Origin: Bacillus pseudomycoides
GTDB lineage: Bacteria; Bacillota; Bacilli; Bacillales; Bacillaceae_G
Direction: 5' to 3'
Length of the DNA: 64,000 bases
Assembly: GCF_002582035.1 (NCBI RefSeq)
Contig: NZ_NUQE01000041.1
Location: 22,473 to 86,472 of the forward strand
Positions 7,347 to 16,147 of the stretch are shown piece by piece (within the stretch, counting starts at the first letter, position 1; each line of letters opens with the position of its first letter). A model generated the notes under the pieces. The model was given only the letters and a program-made list of their open reading frames with translations, was not told the DNA's origin and ran no database searches. Position numbers and translations under genes: made by a program.

Positions 7347-7441
7347 CGTAGTTAGACGTATATAAACTAACTGCTGCTATGTAGGCGTAGTTAGTTTATG
7401 AAAAAACAAAAAACTACTAACTACGGAGAGAAGGAATAACG

Positions 7442-8092
7442 ATGCAGAACATCCAAAGTCGACGAATTATTAAAGAAATTTTTATGGTTTTACTTGGTTC
7501 ATTTACTTTAGCTACCGCGCTATATCACATTCATTTTCAAAACCACTTAACTGAAGGTGGCTTTGTTGGAATCGCACTGTTTTTACAAAACTTTTTTGAT
7601 ATTTCACCGTCCATTTCAACTGTTTTAATGGATATTCCAGTCATTTTACTATGTGCTACATTTTTAGGTAAAAAAATGGTCGGTTATTCATTTATTGGTT
7701 CGATTTCATTCGGAGTATTTTATTCTTTAATGGAAAATTATTCTCCGTTCACGGTTGATTTATCTAATCATTTATTTGTAGCTGCAGTAGTAGGCGGAGC
7801 TTTAGCTGGAGTTGGACTTGGTTTTATTTTACGATTCGGTGGTGCAACAGGCGGGGATGATATTTTAACAATTGTATTAAGCAAAAAAACACGCTTTACA
7901 ATTGGGCAAATTTTCTTCGTTTTTGACGCAATTGTCATTGCACTTTCATTATATTATTTAACATGGACTGAAATTGCTTTTACGATTCTTTCCCTTGCTG
8001 TGCAGGCAAAAGTACTAGATTTAATCTATTATCCAGCAGAGGAAAAGAAACCAGTGGCAGTTCCATTGTCAAAACAACATGCAACAAATTAA
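7442..8092 (+). CDS. YitT-family (DUF161) membrane protein
   Basis: A 216-residue integral membrane protein of the YitT type with about five or six hydrophobic segments. The conserved GGFVGIAL motif is near residue 38 and GGATGGDDILT near residue 136, the typical YitT signature. The usual C-terminal cytosolic DUF2179 domain of longer members is absent, so this is the short form. Function in the family is poorly known; transport has been suggested. It has a strong ribosome-binding site (GGAGAGAAGG) that touches a helix of an unusual multi-uORF leader, so expression is probably attenuated in response to translation of the leader peptides (inference). Confidence 0.88.
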   Translation: MQNIQSRRIIKEIFMVLLGSFTLATALYHIHFQNHLTEGGFVGIALFLQNFFDISPSISTVLMDIPVILLCATFLGKKMVGYSFIGSISFGVFYSLMENYSPFTVDLSNHLFVAAVVGGALAGVGLGFILRFGGATGGDDILTIVLSKKTRFTIGQIFFVFDAIVIALSLYYLTWTEIAFTILSLAVQAKVLDLIYYPAEEKKPVAVPLSKQHATN

Positions 8093-8125
8093 AAGCGAAA
8101 GGCAGCTGCCTTTCGCTTTTTATAT
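8091..8125. terminator. Bidirectional terminator between the YitT and EcsC genes
   Basis: A long stem, AAAAGCGAAAGGCAG pairing with CTGCCTTTCGCTTTT, with A-run and T-run on the two sides, serves two convergent genes. Confidence 0.9.
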
Positions 8126-8950
8126 TTTTTGGTGTAAATAACGCATTTGATAAAATCGATTCGCAAATTCTGTTACGCTCCGCGTTAACCGATAATTCGC
8201 CGTTGATCCAACTACAATCCCAAGTACCGGTACACCTTGAAACAACTTACGGCGCAGTGAATAAATAATGAACGTTTTCAAAATTTGTTTTAGTAGTACC
8301 TGTACAGATGCTGGATTTAGTACTTCCTCTTCTCCCTCATAGAAGAATGGAGCCGCTTCTTCTTGTTCTAACTCTTGCAGTAAGTTATACCAAGCATACT
8401 GCTGCAAATGCGCTGGCAATATGGCTGCATGGAATACTTTTAACGCTAACATTATTTCATACGGTTTATTCACATCATGGCCAAATGATGTAGCGATAAG
8501 CTGCACAGCTTTCACATTTAAAGCAATCAATACAGGGAAATCTGCACTTAACAATAAAAAGCCGCCAATTCCTGTTACTCCTCCTTGCACGAAAGAATAT
8601 AAACGATGACGAGCTGTTTGTTGTTCTGCTATGTATGTTAATTCATGAATGGATAGTTCTCTCATTTCTTCAATATGTTCAATGGAATCATCGAATAAAC
8701 GTGCCGTTCCCAAAATCCGCCCCCGTGCATCAATCTGCGACTGTGAGCTTTGAATGAACGCATGTAAATGAAAAAGCCATCCATCTGCTTTCGAAAAAAA
8801 TTCATTTCGTTTCTTCTTTGGCAACTTCGAAAATGTACGATTTAACCATTTATCAAACATTTGCTGAAAATCCGTTGATTCGTGTTGTATAAGTTGCTGC
8901 TCCCAGCTTTTTAGATCATGTAAAATTCGTTCCTCACCCTTTGACAGCAT
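8120..8950 (-). CDS. EcsC family protein
   Basis: A 276-residue protein of the EcsC type, with hydrophobic central and C-terminal segments (for example GGVTGIGGFLLLSADFPVL) and conserved RHRLYSFVQGG. EcsC was named from the ecsABC locus of B. subtilis, where its role is unclear. Here no ecsAB genes are adjacent. The frame opens at 8989, but the ATG at 8950 follows AAGGGG at correct spacing and is preferred. It is transcribed alone and convergent to the YitT-family gene. Confidence 0.85.
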   Translation of the reverse strand: MLSKGEERILHDLKSWEQQLIQHESTDFQQMFDKWLNRTFSKLPKKKRNEFFSKADGWLFHLHAFIQSSQSQIDARGRILGTARLFDDSIEHIEEMRELSIHELTYIAEQQTARHRLYSFVQGGVTGIGGFLLLSADFPVLIALNVKAVQLIATSFGHDVNKPYEIMLALKVFHAAILPAHLQQYAWYNLLQELEQEEAAPFFYEGEEEVLNPASVQVLLKQILKTFIIYSLRRKLFQGVPVLGIVVGSTANYRLTRSVTEFANRFYQMRYLHQKI

Positions 8951-9033
8951 ACAAACAACCCCTTGGATTATTTTTTTATATTGTAACATATTTGCTATAA
9001 AGGTAAGAACGCCCTGTTTTTTTCTAAAAAATA

Positions 9034-9063
9034 AAAAAAGACGGGAATATTCCCGTCTTTTTT
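9034..9063 (-). terminator. Terminator of ackA
   Basis: A palindromic stem (AAAAGACGGGAA with TTCCCGTCTTTT) just after the ackA stop. Confidence 0.88.
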
Positions 9064-9072
9064 CACTTTATA

Positions 9073-10266
9073 TTAACCAATATTTCCAAGACGTACTACG
9101 TCACGAGCAATCATAACCTCTTCGTCTGTTGGAATTACGATTACTTTTACTGGAGAGTGCGGGAAGCTAATGAATGCTTCTTCACCGCGAATATTGTTGC
9201 GTTTCGCATCAAAGTATACACCCATGAACTCAAGGCCTTCTAATACACGCTCACGAATTAATGCACTGTTCTCACCAATACCAGCTGTAAAGATGATTGC
9301 GTCTACACCTTTCATGCGAGCTGCATAAGAACCAATATATTTGTGAATACGGCCTACAAATACATCCATTGCTACTTCTGCACGGTGATTTCCTTCTTCT
9401 TCAGCTTGTTCGATGTCACGTAAATCACTAGAGAATCCAGAAAGACCTAACATACCACTTTTCTTATTTAATACGTTAAGAACTTCATCTACATTTTGTC
9501 CTGTTTTCTTCATAATATATGGAATTAACGCAGGGTCAAGGTTACCAGAACGTGTACCCATTGTTACACCAGCAAGTGGAGTGAAGCCCATAGACGTATC
9601 AATTGATTTTCCGCCTTCAACAGCTGCGATACTTGCACCGTTACCTAAGTGACAAGAAAGTAAGCGTAAGCTTTCAAGTGGACGGCCTAATAATTCAGCT
9701 GCGCGCTCTGTTACGTACTTGTGAGAAGTACCGTGGAAACCATATTTACGGATGCCGTATTTCTCATAGTATTCATATGGTAAGCTGTATAAGAAAGATT
9801 CTTCCGGCATTGTTTGATGGAATGCTGTATCGAACACTGCTACTGAAGGTACGTTCGGAAGAACTTCTTGGAACGCTTTAATACCAACAACGTGTGCTGG
9901 GTTATGAAGTGGCGCTAACTCACTTAAAGCGTCGATTTCTGCTAATACTTGATCGTCAATTAGAGCAGAATCTGGGAATTTTTCACCGCCGTGTACAACA
10001 CGGTGACCAATACCGCTAATCTCATCAAGAGATTTGATAATACCTGTTTCAGTTAATTTGTTTAAAAGCATATTAACCGCAACCCCATGGTCTGCGATAT
10101 TTGTTACTTCTGTTTGTTTCTCGCCGTTTACAGTAATTGTAAATACGCTATCTTCTAAACCGATACGTTCTACTAAACCTTTTGTTAATACTGTTTCATT
10201 TGGCATTTCAAATAATTGGAACTTTAAGGAAGAGCTTCCTGCATTAATCGCGATGATTTTTGACAT
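9073..10266 (-). CDS. ackA: Acetate kinase
   Basis: Converts acetate and ATP to acetyl phosphate and ADP, mostly running in reverse to make ATP during overflow metabolism. It is 397 residues, the family length. The ASKHA-fold phosphate-1 motif [11 protein letters not shown] is at the N-terminus, with [10 protein letters not shown] near residue 88, HGTSHKYV near 178 and the adenosine motif FTAGIGENS near 323. It follows ytxK in the same orientation, as in B. subtilis, but a 300-base gap suggests its own promoter. I searched that gap for a cre site and found none convincing. Confidence 0.97.
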   Translation of the reverse strand: MSKIIAINAGSSSLKFQLFEMPNETVLTKGLVERIGLEDSVFTITVNGEKQTEVTNIADHGVAVNMLLNKLTETGIIKSLDEISGIGHRVVHGGEKFPDSALIDDQVLAEIDALSELAPLHNPAHVVGIKAFQEVLPNVPSVAVFDTAFHQTMPEESFLYSLPYEYYEKYGIRKYGFHGTSHKYVTERAAELLGRPLESLRLLSCHLGNGASIAAVEGGKSIDTSMGFTPLAGVTMGTRSGNLDPALIPYIMKKTGQNVDEVLNVLNKKSGMLGLSGFSSDLRDIEQAEEEGNHRAEVAMDVFVGRIHKYIGSYAARMKGVDAIIFTAGIGENSALIRERVLEGLEFMGVYFDAKRNNIRGEEAFISFPHSPVKVIVIPTDEEVMIARDVVRLGNIG

Positions 10267-10569
10267 CTAGTCTTTCGCCCCTTTTTTTCTTGTTAGCCGT
10301 GTGGATTCTCTCCACAAACCGCTCAATTTTATGTCTTCAACTAGCTGCCAGCTAATACAAACGTTTCACCGACAGAAGTTTAATACTCACGATTTTAATT
10401 TAAACATCGTACGACATATATTTCAAGTGAAAAAATTGTAACACAAAGATTTTTTTTATATTACAGATTTAAAATTTTTCATTTTTACTCTTATATATAT
10501 TACTGAATTTTGTAAACACTATAAAACTGTACTATATATTAGTATATATCTGTTACATACAAACACTGT
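10267..10569. other. AT-rich ackA upstream region
   Basis: About 300 very AT-rich bases. They include the AAACGTTT palindrome at 10348-10357, which lacks the cre spacing, and several TATA-rich tracts. No operator or ORF could be supported. Confidence 0.4.
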
Positions 10570-11556
10570 TTACTTTTGTTTAGCAAACCAACCATTAATT
10601 TGATTCATAATATTCTCCATTGCTTTCATATTTGAGAATTTTGGTAATTCTACTAATAGCGCTTGTTTTGGCATTTGTGTATCTTGCCCTTTCTTTTGGA
10701 GAACAAATATACTTTTTGCATTTTTTTCGTTTTTAAACATGGAAACAGGTAGCTGTAGTAGCCCTTGCACAAAACATGTTTCTTTAATAAATGCATGAAG
10801 TTTTGGCGCTTGATCACTTTCAAATATGAAATTTGGTACTAAGAAAAATAAATATCCGCCTTCTTTTGTATGTTTTACACTTTGTTCAATAAAAAGATGA
10901 TGCGCATAAGACATGCCTTCATCTGCTTTTAAAGTATATTCACTTGCACCAATTTCGTTTGGATAATAACCGATTGGTAAATCACATACAACTGCATCAA
11001 CTGGATCAATATAAAGATGGGCTAGTCCATCTTTATTAAAAAACTCAACTGCTTGTTTTTGTAAATTTGCATTGACTAAAGCAAGCTTAACAAGCAAATC
11101 GTCCACATCTACCCCAAATCCGCTCAAGTTTGTTCCTTCTGGGCAACCATTAAAGATTGTCATCAATAAATTTCCCGTTCCAATTGCAGGATCTAAAACA
11201 GTCATTTCCTTTTGATCCTTCATAAATTTCTGGAATAAATAGCTCATAAACATCCCAACTGCATCTGGCGTCATTTCATGATTTGCTTGTACGCCTTCTT
11301 TCATTCCTTTTAAGATGGCAAGTTGAAACGCTTTGCGAATTTCTTCGCCTTTATAGTTTTCTTCATTAAACTTGCTATATTCACGCTCTAGTCGTTCAAT
11401 TGTTGGCTGTTCTAATCCCTCTTGTAAAATTGTTCCTTCAAATAAATTATCACCTGTTTCTACAAGCGCTTCTAAATAGGTTATGTCTAATTCTTTACGT
11501 AAAATTACGGCAGAAGAATCAAAGATAGAAAATAATGTTTCTACTGTTGAGCTCAC
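10570..11556 (-). CDS. ytxK: Class I SAM-dependent methyltransferase, YtxK type
   Basis: A 328-residue protein resembling the N6-adenine methyltransferase fold of type I restriction HsdM subunits. Motif I is DPAIGTGNLL (about residue 122). Motif IV is CDLPIGYY rather than the canonical NPPY, so DNA-adenine activity is doubtful. The N-terminal helical domain precedes the catalytic domain. A GTG start follows AAGGAGG. The neighbours tpx and ackA match the B. subtilis tpx-ytxK-ackA order. The substrate is unknown. Confidence 0.85.
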   Translation of the reverse strand: MSSTVETLFSIFDSSAVILRKELDITYLEALVETGDNLFEGTILQEGLEQPTIERLEREYSKFNEENYKGEEIRKAFQLAILKGMKEGVQANHEMTPDAVGMFMSYLFQKFMKDQKEMTVLDPAIGTGNLLMTIFNGCPEGTNLSGFGVDVDDLLVKLALVNANLQKQAVEFFNKDGLAHLYIDPVDAVVCDLPIGYYPNEIGASEYTLKADEGMSYAHHLFIEQSVKHTKEGGYLFFLVPNFIFESDQAPKLHAFIKETCFVQGLLQLPVSMFKNEKNAKSIFVLQKKGQDTQMPKQALLVELPKFSNMKAMENIMNQINGWFAKQK

Positions 11557-11623
11557 GAAAATTCCTCCTTAAAACTAAAATACACATAACTTATATCATA
11601 CCACACTCTAAATTCTTTCCAAA

Positions 11624-11660
11624 AGAAAAAGCGATCCCTTTTCACAAGAGATCGCTTTTT
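11624..11660 (-). terminator. Terminator of tpx
   Basis: AAAAAGCGATC (11626-11636) pairs with GATCGCTTTTT (11650-11660), followed on the minus strand by CTTTTGG. Confidence 0.75.
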
Positions 11661-11670
11661 GCTCTTTATA

Positions 11671-12171
11671 TTACTTTGCAGCTTTTGCCGCTTCTAATGC
11701 AGCTTCATAATTTGGATGGCTTGTACCTTCGCTTACATATTCTACGTAAACTACTTTGTCGTTGCTATCTACTACGAATACTGCACGTGCAAGTAAACGA
11801 AGTTCCTTCATTACAACACCGTATGCTTCACCAAAAGAAAGGTCACGGTGATCAGAAAGTGTTACAACATTTTCTAAACCGTTAGCTGCACACCAGCGTT
11901 TTTGAGCGAATGGTAAATCAACGCTAATTGTTAATACTTTTGCGTTTTCAATACTAGCTGCATCTTCGTTAAAACGACGAGTTTGCGCATCACATACACC
12001 TGTATCAATAGATGGTACAACACTAATTAATTTTACTGCACCTTTGTATGTTTCTAAGTTTACTTCCGATAGGTCATTTGCTAATACTTGAAAGTTAGGT
12101 GCTTGGTCGCCTACTTTAACTTCTGTTCCAACTAAAGTGATTGGGTTTCCTTTAAACGTTACGTTTGCCAT
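11671..12171 (-). CDS. tpx: Thiol peroxidase (Tpx, atypical 2-Cys peroxiredoxin)
   Basis: Reduces hydroperoxides using thioredoxin. It is 166 residues, the family length. The peroxidatic Cys60 lies in [16 protein letters not shown], with the nearby Thr and a conserved Arg, and the resolving Cys94 lies in KRWCAANG. The ATG follows GGGAGGA. It is cytosolic and stands alone between two hairpins. Both catalytic cysteines are intact. Confidence 0.96.
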   Translation of the reverse strand: MANVTFKGNPITLVGTEVKVGDQAPNFQVLANDLSEVNLETYKGAVKLISVVPSIDTGVCDAQTRRFNEDAASIENAKVLTISVDLPFAQKRWCAANGLENVVTLSDHRDLSFGEAYGVVMKELRLLARAVFVVDSNDKVVYVEYVSEGTSHPNYEAALEAAKAAK

Positions 12172-12263
12172 TCGAAAATCCTCCCTTTTCTAAAACGAAA
12201 TATGTACAGTGTAAATGATAGATGTTCAGCAAACAGAATGCAAATGAATCGCTCGATTTTATG

Positions 12264-12299
12264 AAAAAAGAAGCTAATCAATCGATTAGCTTCTTTTTT
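12264..12299 (-). terminator. Terminator of the DUF2953-gerW unit
   Basis: A palindrome, AAAAAAGAAGCTAATC pairing with GATTAGCTTCTTTTTT, directly after the gerW/ytfJ stop codon. Confidence 0.88.
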
Positions 12300-12695
12300 C
12301 TATATTTCATACTCCAGCTGTTCATCTTTTTGTTTGTTCATCATTTCTTTCACTTTATCGACTGCTTGCGGTGCTAATTCCATTATTTTATCAAGTATGT
12401 GCGTCTGTTTATCTAAGTGAAGTACTTTCACACCTTCACTATTCACAACAATAAACGCAATTGGATTAATGGAAACGCCGCCCCCACTACCGCCGCCAAA
12501 TGGATGACGATTATTGTTTTCAAGTTTACCAAATTCACTACCACCTGCCGCAAAGCCAAAACTTACTTTAGAAACCGGTAAGATAACACTTCCATCTGGC
12601 GATTGAATTGGGTCACCGATAATTGTGCTTACATCAATCATATGATTTAAATGTTGCATCGCTGTTGTCATTAATCCTTGAATTGGATGTTCCAC
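12300..12695 (-). CDS. ytfJ: GerW family sporulation protein (YtfJ)
   Basis: A 131-residue spore protein of the GerW/YtfJ family, linked in B. subtilis to germination. The visible hallmarks are HPIQGLM near the start and the glycine-rich GGGSGGGVSINPIAF in the second half. The frame opens at 12728, but GTG at 12695 follows GGAGGGAT and gives the usual family length. It is the second gene of a two-gene unit with the DUF2953 protein (17-base gap) and ends in a terminator. Confidence 0.9.
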   Translation of the reverse strand: MEHPIQGLMTTAMQHLNHMIDVSTIIGDPIQSPDGSVILPVSKVSFGFAAGGSEFGKLENNNRHPFGGGSGGGVSINPIAFIVVNSEGVKVLHLDKQTHILDKIMELAPQAVDKVKEMMNKQKDEQLEYEI

Positions 12696-12711
12696 ATAAT
12701 CCCTCCTATGT

Positions 12712-13341
12712 TCATTGTTGCATAGCATTATTTGTAGAAATAACCCCTTGTTGTTTCAAAAATACAAATATACGAATTGCCGTTTTCAATGCACGGTATA
12801 TACGAAATGAAGCTGTTAATTCACAATGTGATGCCACAGTTTTCCCTTGAAAAATTGGAGCAACTTCAAGCTGGGGTGCACCGATAATGTCCATATAATG
12901 TCCAGTCATACCAACAATCATTCCTTTTACTGACCATACATAACCTGTTATAACTCCAGTGCTCGCTGCATCACCTGTTCCAACTTGCGAACGCCATCTC
13001 CAATTTTTGATTTTCACTTTTTGAAGAAAACCTTTAAACATAGTATGGATTTCTTGCATCCTTTTTATAATCTCCGCTATGCTGTCAAGCATTGCTACAA
13101 ACTTATCTTCTGCTCCGCCTTCTTCTCCTGCTTTTTCAATTTTTTGATCTGTTTTCTTTTGTTGTTTTTCTATCCGCTCAAGTACATCAAACGTATAATG
13201 AATCATCCATATTTTCACTTGAATCAAACATTGTTTTTCTGTTTCTGTATATGACAAACTAATTTTCAACGATAATTTCGATAACAAAATAAGCAAGACG
13301 AACAAAATAAGTATTCCAATTCCAATTGCAAGCCACTTCAT
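12712..13341 (-). CDS. DUF2953 domain-containing protein (YtfI type)
   Basis: A 209-residue protein with one N-terminal membrane helix (residues 3-23, LAIGIGILILFVLLILLS), a charged linker with KKTDQKIEKAGEEGG, and a DUF2953 region. It is paired with the downstream GerW-type gene as in B. subtilis, which suggests a forespore or spore role, but its biochemical function is unknown. The ATG follows GGAAAGGATGG. Confidence 0.88.
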   Translation of the reverse strand: MKWLAIGIGILILFVLLILLSKLSLKISLSYTETEKQCLIQVKIWMIHYTFDVLERIEKQQKKTDQKIEKAGEEGGAEDKFVAMLDSIAEIIKRMQEIHTMFKGFLQKVKIKNWRWRSQVGTGDAASTGVITGYVWSVKGMIVGMTGHYMDIIGAPQLEVAPIFQGKTVASHCELTASFRIYRALKTAIRIFVFLKQQGVISTNNAMQQ

Positions 13342-13496
13342 CGTACCATCCTTTCATTCCGTATCCATTATCGACACAATATGAAAAGAATAAACGAAAT
13401 TGAAAATATAGATTTTTCTAAAAAAGAAGGATTTTTGATACTTTTTATCGAAATATAGTATTTGAACATATTATTTACTGCATGGAGGGATACAAA

Positions 13497-14300
13497 ATGG
13501 CAGATCGTCGCAATTTATTTTTCTTTTACGGTGATGATAAAGCAACGCTTGTCGAAAAAATGAAACCAGTATACGACATTCTAAAAGAAAATGGATTTAC
13601 AATATTAGACCATCCAAAACACGCAAATGCTATCGTTAGTGTTGGCGACGACAGTACATTCTTGCAAGCTGTCAGAAAAACAGGATTTCGTGAAGATTGT
13701 TTATACGCAGGAGTCTCGACAACAGATGATATTTCCTTTTACTGTGACTTTCACATCGACCATGTCGATAGCGCCCTTCAAGAAATCACAAAAAATGAAA
13801 TTGAAGTGAGAAGATATCCAACAATTCAAGTAACCGTTGATCACGATACATCTTTTTATTGCTTAAATGAATTTTCACTGCGCTCTAGCGTTATTAAAAC
13901 GTTTGTACTAGATGTGTACGTTGATGACTTATACTTTGAAACATTCAGAGGCGATGGCCTAGTTGTTTCTACACCAACAGGAAGCACAGCATATAATAAA
14001 TCACTACACGGAGCTGTTGTGGATCCATTAATTCCATGTTTCCAAGTGAGTGAGCTCGCTTCTTTAAATAACAATACGTACCGTACACTTGGTTCTCCAT
14101 TTATCTTAAACAATGATCGTACATTAACACTAAAATTAACTCCAAGTGGCAACGACTATCCTGTCATGGGCATGGATAACGAAGCATTAAGTATTAAACA
14201 AGTCGAAAAAGCCGTTGTTCGTTTAAGCGATAAGCAAATTAAAACAGTAAAACTGAAAAATAATTCGTTCTGGGAAAAAGTACAAAGAACGTTTTTATAA
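13497..14300 (+). CDS. NAD kinase (second paralogue type)
   Basis: Phosphorylates NAD to NADP. It is 267 residues from the ATG at 13497, which has GGAGGG seven bases upstream; the frame itself opens five codons earlier. The family's GGDGT motif appears in the divergent form VGDDSTFLQA, and the second nucleotide motif is GDGLVVSTPTGSTAYNKS. This divergent first motif is typical of the second NAD kinase of Bacillus (YtdI/PpnKB). It is a single gene facing the amidohydrolase across a shared terminator. Confidence 0.9.
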   Translation: MADRRNLFFFYGDDKATLVEKMKPVYDILKENGFTILDHPKHANAIVSVGDDSTFLQAVRKTGFREDCLYAGVSTTDDISFYCDFHIDHVDSALQEITKNEIEVRRYPTIQVTVDHDTSFYCLNEFSLRSSVIKTFVLDVYVDDLYFETFRGDGLVVSTPTGSTAYNKSLHGAVVDPLIPCFQVSELASLNNNTYRTLGSPFILNNDRTLTLKLTPSGNDYPVMGMDNEALSIKQVEKAVVRLSDKQIKTVKLKNNSFWEKVQRTFL

Positions 14301-14334
14301 AAAATAGAGGCGGCATATGCCGCCTCTATTTTTT
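14299..14334. terminator. Bidirectional terminator between NAD kinase and amidohydrolase
   Basis: A near-perfect palindrome, AAAAATAGAGGCGGCA with TGCCGCCTCTATTTTT, lies between convergent genes. Confidence 0.92.
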
Positions 14335-15888
14335 ATATACAATTTCCCCATCGATAACCGTCATCACAACGTCTATCTCTTTTATTTCATCTTCCTGAAT
14401 TTCAAATATATCTCTATCTAACAAAGTGAAATCCGCCTCATATTCTGCAGCAATTTTCCCACGGCTTTCTTCTTTTCCAATCGTATACGCACTTCCTGTT
14501 GTGAATAACGAAGCAGCTTCAAATACTGTTAACTTTTCTTCTGGTATGTAACAGTTTCCATCAACAAAACTTTTCCTTGTTACGGCGCTGTATATTCCTA
14601 AAAGCGGGTTCACCTGCTCAATCGGTGCATCTGAACCGCCTGCGCAGTGCAAGCCAGCATGAAGGAGTGTTTTCCAGGCATATGCATAACGAAGTCGATG
14701 CTCCCCTAGTTTTTCAATAACAGATGGAAAGTCAGAAGAAACGAAGACAGGCTGAAGATCTAAAATTGCAGGGAGCTTCTTCATTCGCTCAATTAATTCT
14801 TCTCGTACAAGCTGACAGTGAATAATGCGATCACGCTGCCCTTCTTTTGGCGGATACATTTCGAGCGCATCTATCACATATTCAAGTGATAAATCACCAA
14901 TTGTATGAATTGCAACAGGCATATGGAAATCTCTCGCTTGTTTTACGAGTAGCGCAAGTTCATCACGCGAAAAGATGGCAACTCCATTTGTTTCCTTTGC
15001 ATCTTCATATGGTTCACTAAGCAGCGCTGTTCGTCCGCCAAAAGAACCATCTGAAAAGATTTTCATTGCTCCAAACTCAATATAATGTGTATTATCATAG
15101 CGCTTCCGTTCATGTGCCACCTCATGATGAACAAGAAGGTGCGCTTTAAACGGCATATCTCGAATCACTTCTGTAAAGGCATTATATGTTTTTTGAAAAC
15201 CACCGTAATAGTTTAAGTCTTCTGTATGACCACCAACTAATCCGTATTTCCAACAATCTTGAATGGCCGTTTTCAGTGCGTTTATTAAATACTCTGCATC
15301 GATTTTTGGTTGAATAGGAGCGATCAAATCCTGCGCTTGTTCGTACAATAAACCTGTTAATTCACCAGTTTTATTTCGCCCAATTTTCCCGCCTTTCGGA
15401 TCTTCTCTATCCTGTCCAATCCCTGCTTTTTCAAGAATATAGGAATTTACCCAAGTCACATGACGACAAACGCGTTTCAATAAAATAGGATGCTGAAGTG
15501 ACAGAGCATCTAAATCACATTTATGTATGTCTTTCCGATCTGTAAAATGATTTTCATTCCAGCCCTCTCCAATAATCCATTCCCCTTGTTTAGCTGTTTT
15601 TACTCGCTCAGCAACAAGATGCAGCACTTCTTGATAGGATGTACATGTTGATAAATCTAAGCGAAGCAATCGTTCCCCATGTCCAATAAGATGCATATGA
15701 CTGTCTACAAGGCCAGGGAGCATTGTTTTTCCTTCTATCTCAAATAACTGCTTCGGATGATAACGAGCTTCTAACTCTTCTTTCGTTCCAACAGCAATAA
15801 TCTTACCATTTTCTACATAAACAGCTTCTACAGTCATTCCTTCTTTTTCCATTGTATAAATCTTTCCGCCATACCAAAGTTCTCCCAT
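14326..15888 (-). CDS. Amidohydrolase family protein (YtcJ-like)
   Basis: A 520-residue metal-dependent hydrolase of the amidohydrolase superfamily, YtcJ group. The N-terminal beta domain leads to the metal motif GLVDSHMHLIGHGERL (about residues 55-70). Later blocks are HHEVAHERKRY, the GSFGGRTALL segment, AIHTIGDLS (metal His near residue 315) and GSDAPIEQVNPL (metal Asp near 425). The substrate is unknown; relatives act on N-formyl or amide compounds. The ATG follows AAAGGGGG. Confidence 0.9.
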   Translation of the reverse strand: MGELWYGGKIYTMEKEGMTVEAVYVENGKIIAVGTKEELEARYHPKQLFEIEGKTMLPGLVDSHMHLIGHGERLLRLDLSTCTSYQEVLHLVAERVKTAKQGEWIIGEGWNENHFTDRKDIHKCDLDALSLQHPILLKRVCRHVTWVNSYILEKAGIGQDREDPKGGKIGRNKTGELTGLLYEQAQDLIAPIQPKIDAEYLINALKTAIQDCWKYGLVGGHTEDLNYYGGFQKTYNAFTEVIRDMPFKAHLLVHHEVAHERKRYDNTHYIEFGAMKIFSDGSFGGRTALLSEPYEDAKETNGVAIFSRDELALLVKQARDFHMPVAIHTIGDLSLEYVIDALEMYPPKEGQRDRIIHCQLVREELIERMKKLPAILDLQPVFVSSDFPSVIEKLGEHRLRYAYAWKTLLHAGLHCAGGSDAPIEQVNPLLGIYSAVTRKSFVDGNCYIPEEKLTVFEAASLFTTGSAYTIGKEESRGKIAAEYEADFTLLDRDIFEIQEDEIKEIDVVMTVIDGEIVYKK

Positions 15889-15943
15889 TTTTTATCCCCC
15901 TTTGCTTCTTACTTTTTAGTGTACGAAATTGTCAGCAAGAAAA

Positions 15944-15967
15944 AAAGCAGGCAGATTTCTCTGCCTA
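15944..15967 (-). terminator. Terminator beyond bcr1-like copy 5
   Basis: GCAGGCAGA/TCTGCCTAC hairpin followed on the minus strand by a long T-run. It lies beyond the repeat that follows the acyl-CoA ligase stop codon. Confidence 0.75.
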
Positions 15968-15993
15968 CGATTCTTTCGTACTTACAATCCCTC

Positions 15994-16147
15994 TTTACTC
16001 CGCTATTCACAGGCAGTAAGACCCTATCTTAAAATTCGGAGAAAACCAAGGAAGATAAGTAAAGGTTAACTGCCAGTAAAAGCCCGATTGGGCGGGCTTT
16101 CCATCAGTGAGGGATAAAGCCCCCCACTGACGGAAGTTTCACTTTAC
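15994..16147 (+). repeat. bcr1-like hairpin repeat, copy 5
   Basis: Forward orientation, about 154 bp: it begins TTTACTCCGCTATTCACAGG, has the usual nested arms, and ends GAAGTTTCACTTTAC. Its right end contains the TTA that is the stop codon (TAA) of the acyl-CoA ligase gene. Confidence 0.85.

Larger units (their letters stand above)
6985..7441 (+). ncRNA. Structured multi-uORF leader (attenuator candidate) of the YitT-family gene
   Basis: The region between the extended -10 and the YitT start holds three short ORFs with ribosome-binding sites, plus a possible TTG-started one. The hairpins are mutually exclusive. GTTTTGTTTAG occurs twice (7174-7184, 7253-7263) and both copies can pair with CTAAACAAAAC (7200-7210); the second can also pair with CTAAACTAAAAC (7276-7287). 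Near the gene, AGTTAG (7350-7355), AAACTAAC (7364-7371), CGTAGTTAGT (7386-7395) and ACTAACTACG (7416-7425) form a second chain. The last helix ends at the GGAGAGAAGG ribosome-binding site. I recognise no known riboswitch class in it. Confidence 0.6.

Noticed and set aside
7010-7441. Known riboswitch (yybP-ykoY, ydaO, glycine, T-box) before the YitT gene
   Set aside because: None of the core motifs I know for these classes is present; paired uORFs explain the conserved blocks better.
10340-10360. Possible cre site upstream of ackA
   Set aside because: The palindrome GTGAAACGTTTG lacks the spacing of the cre consensus.
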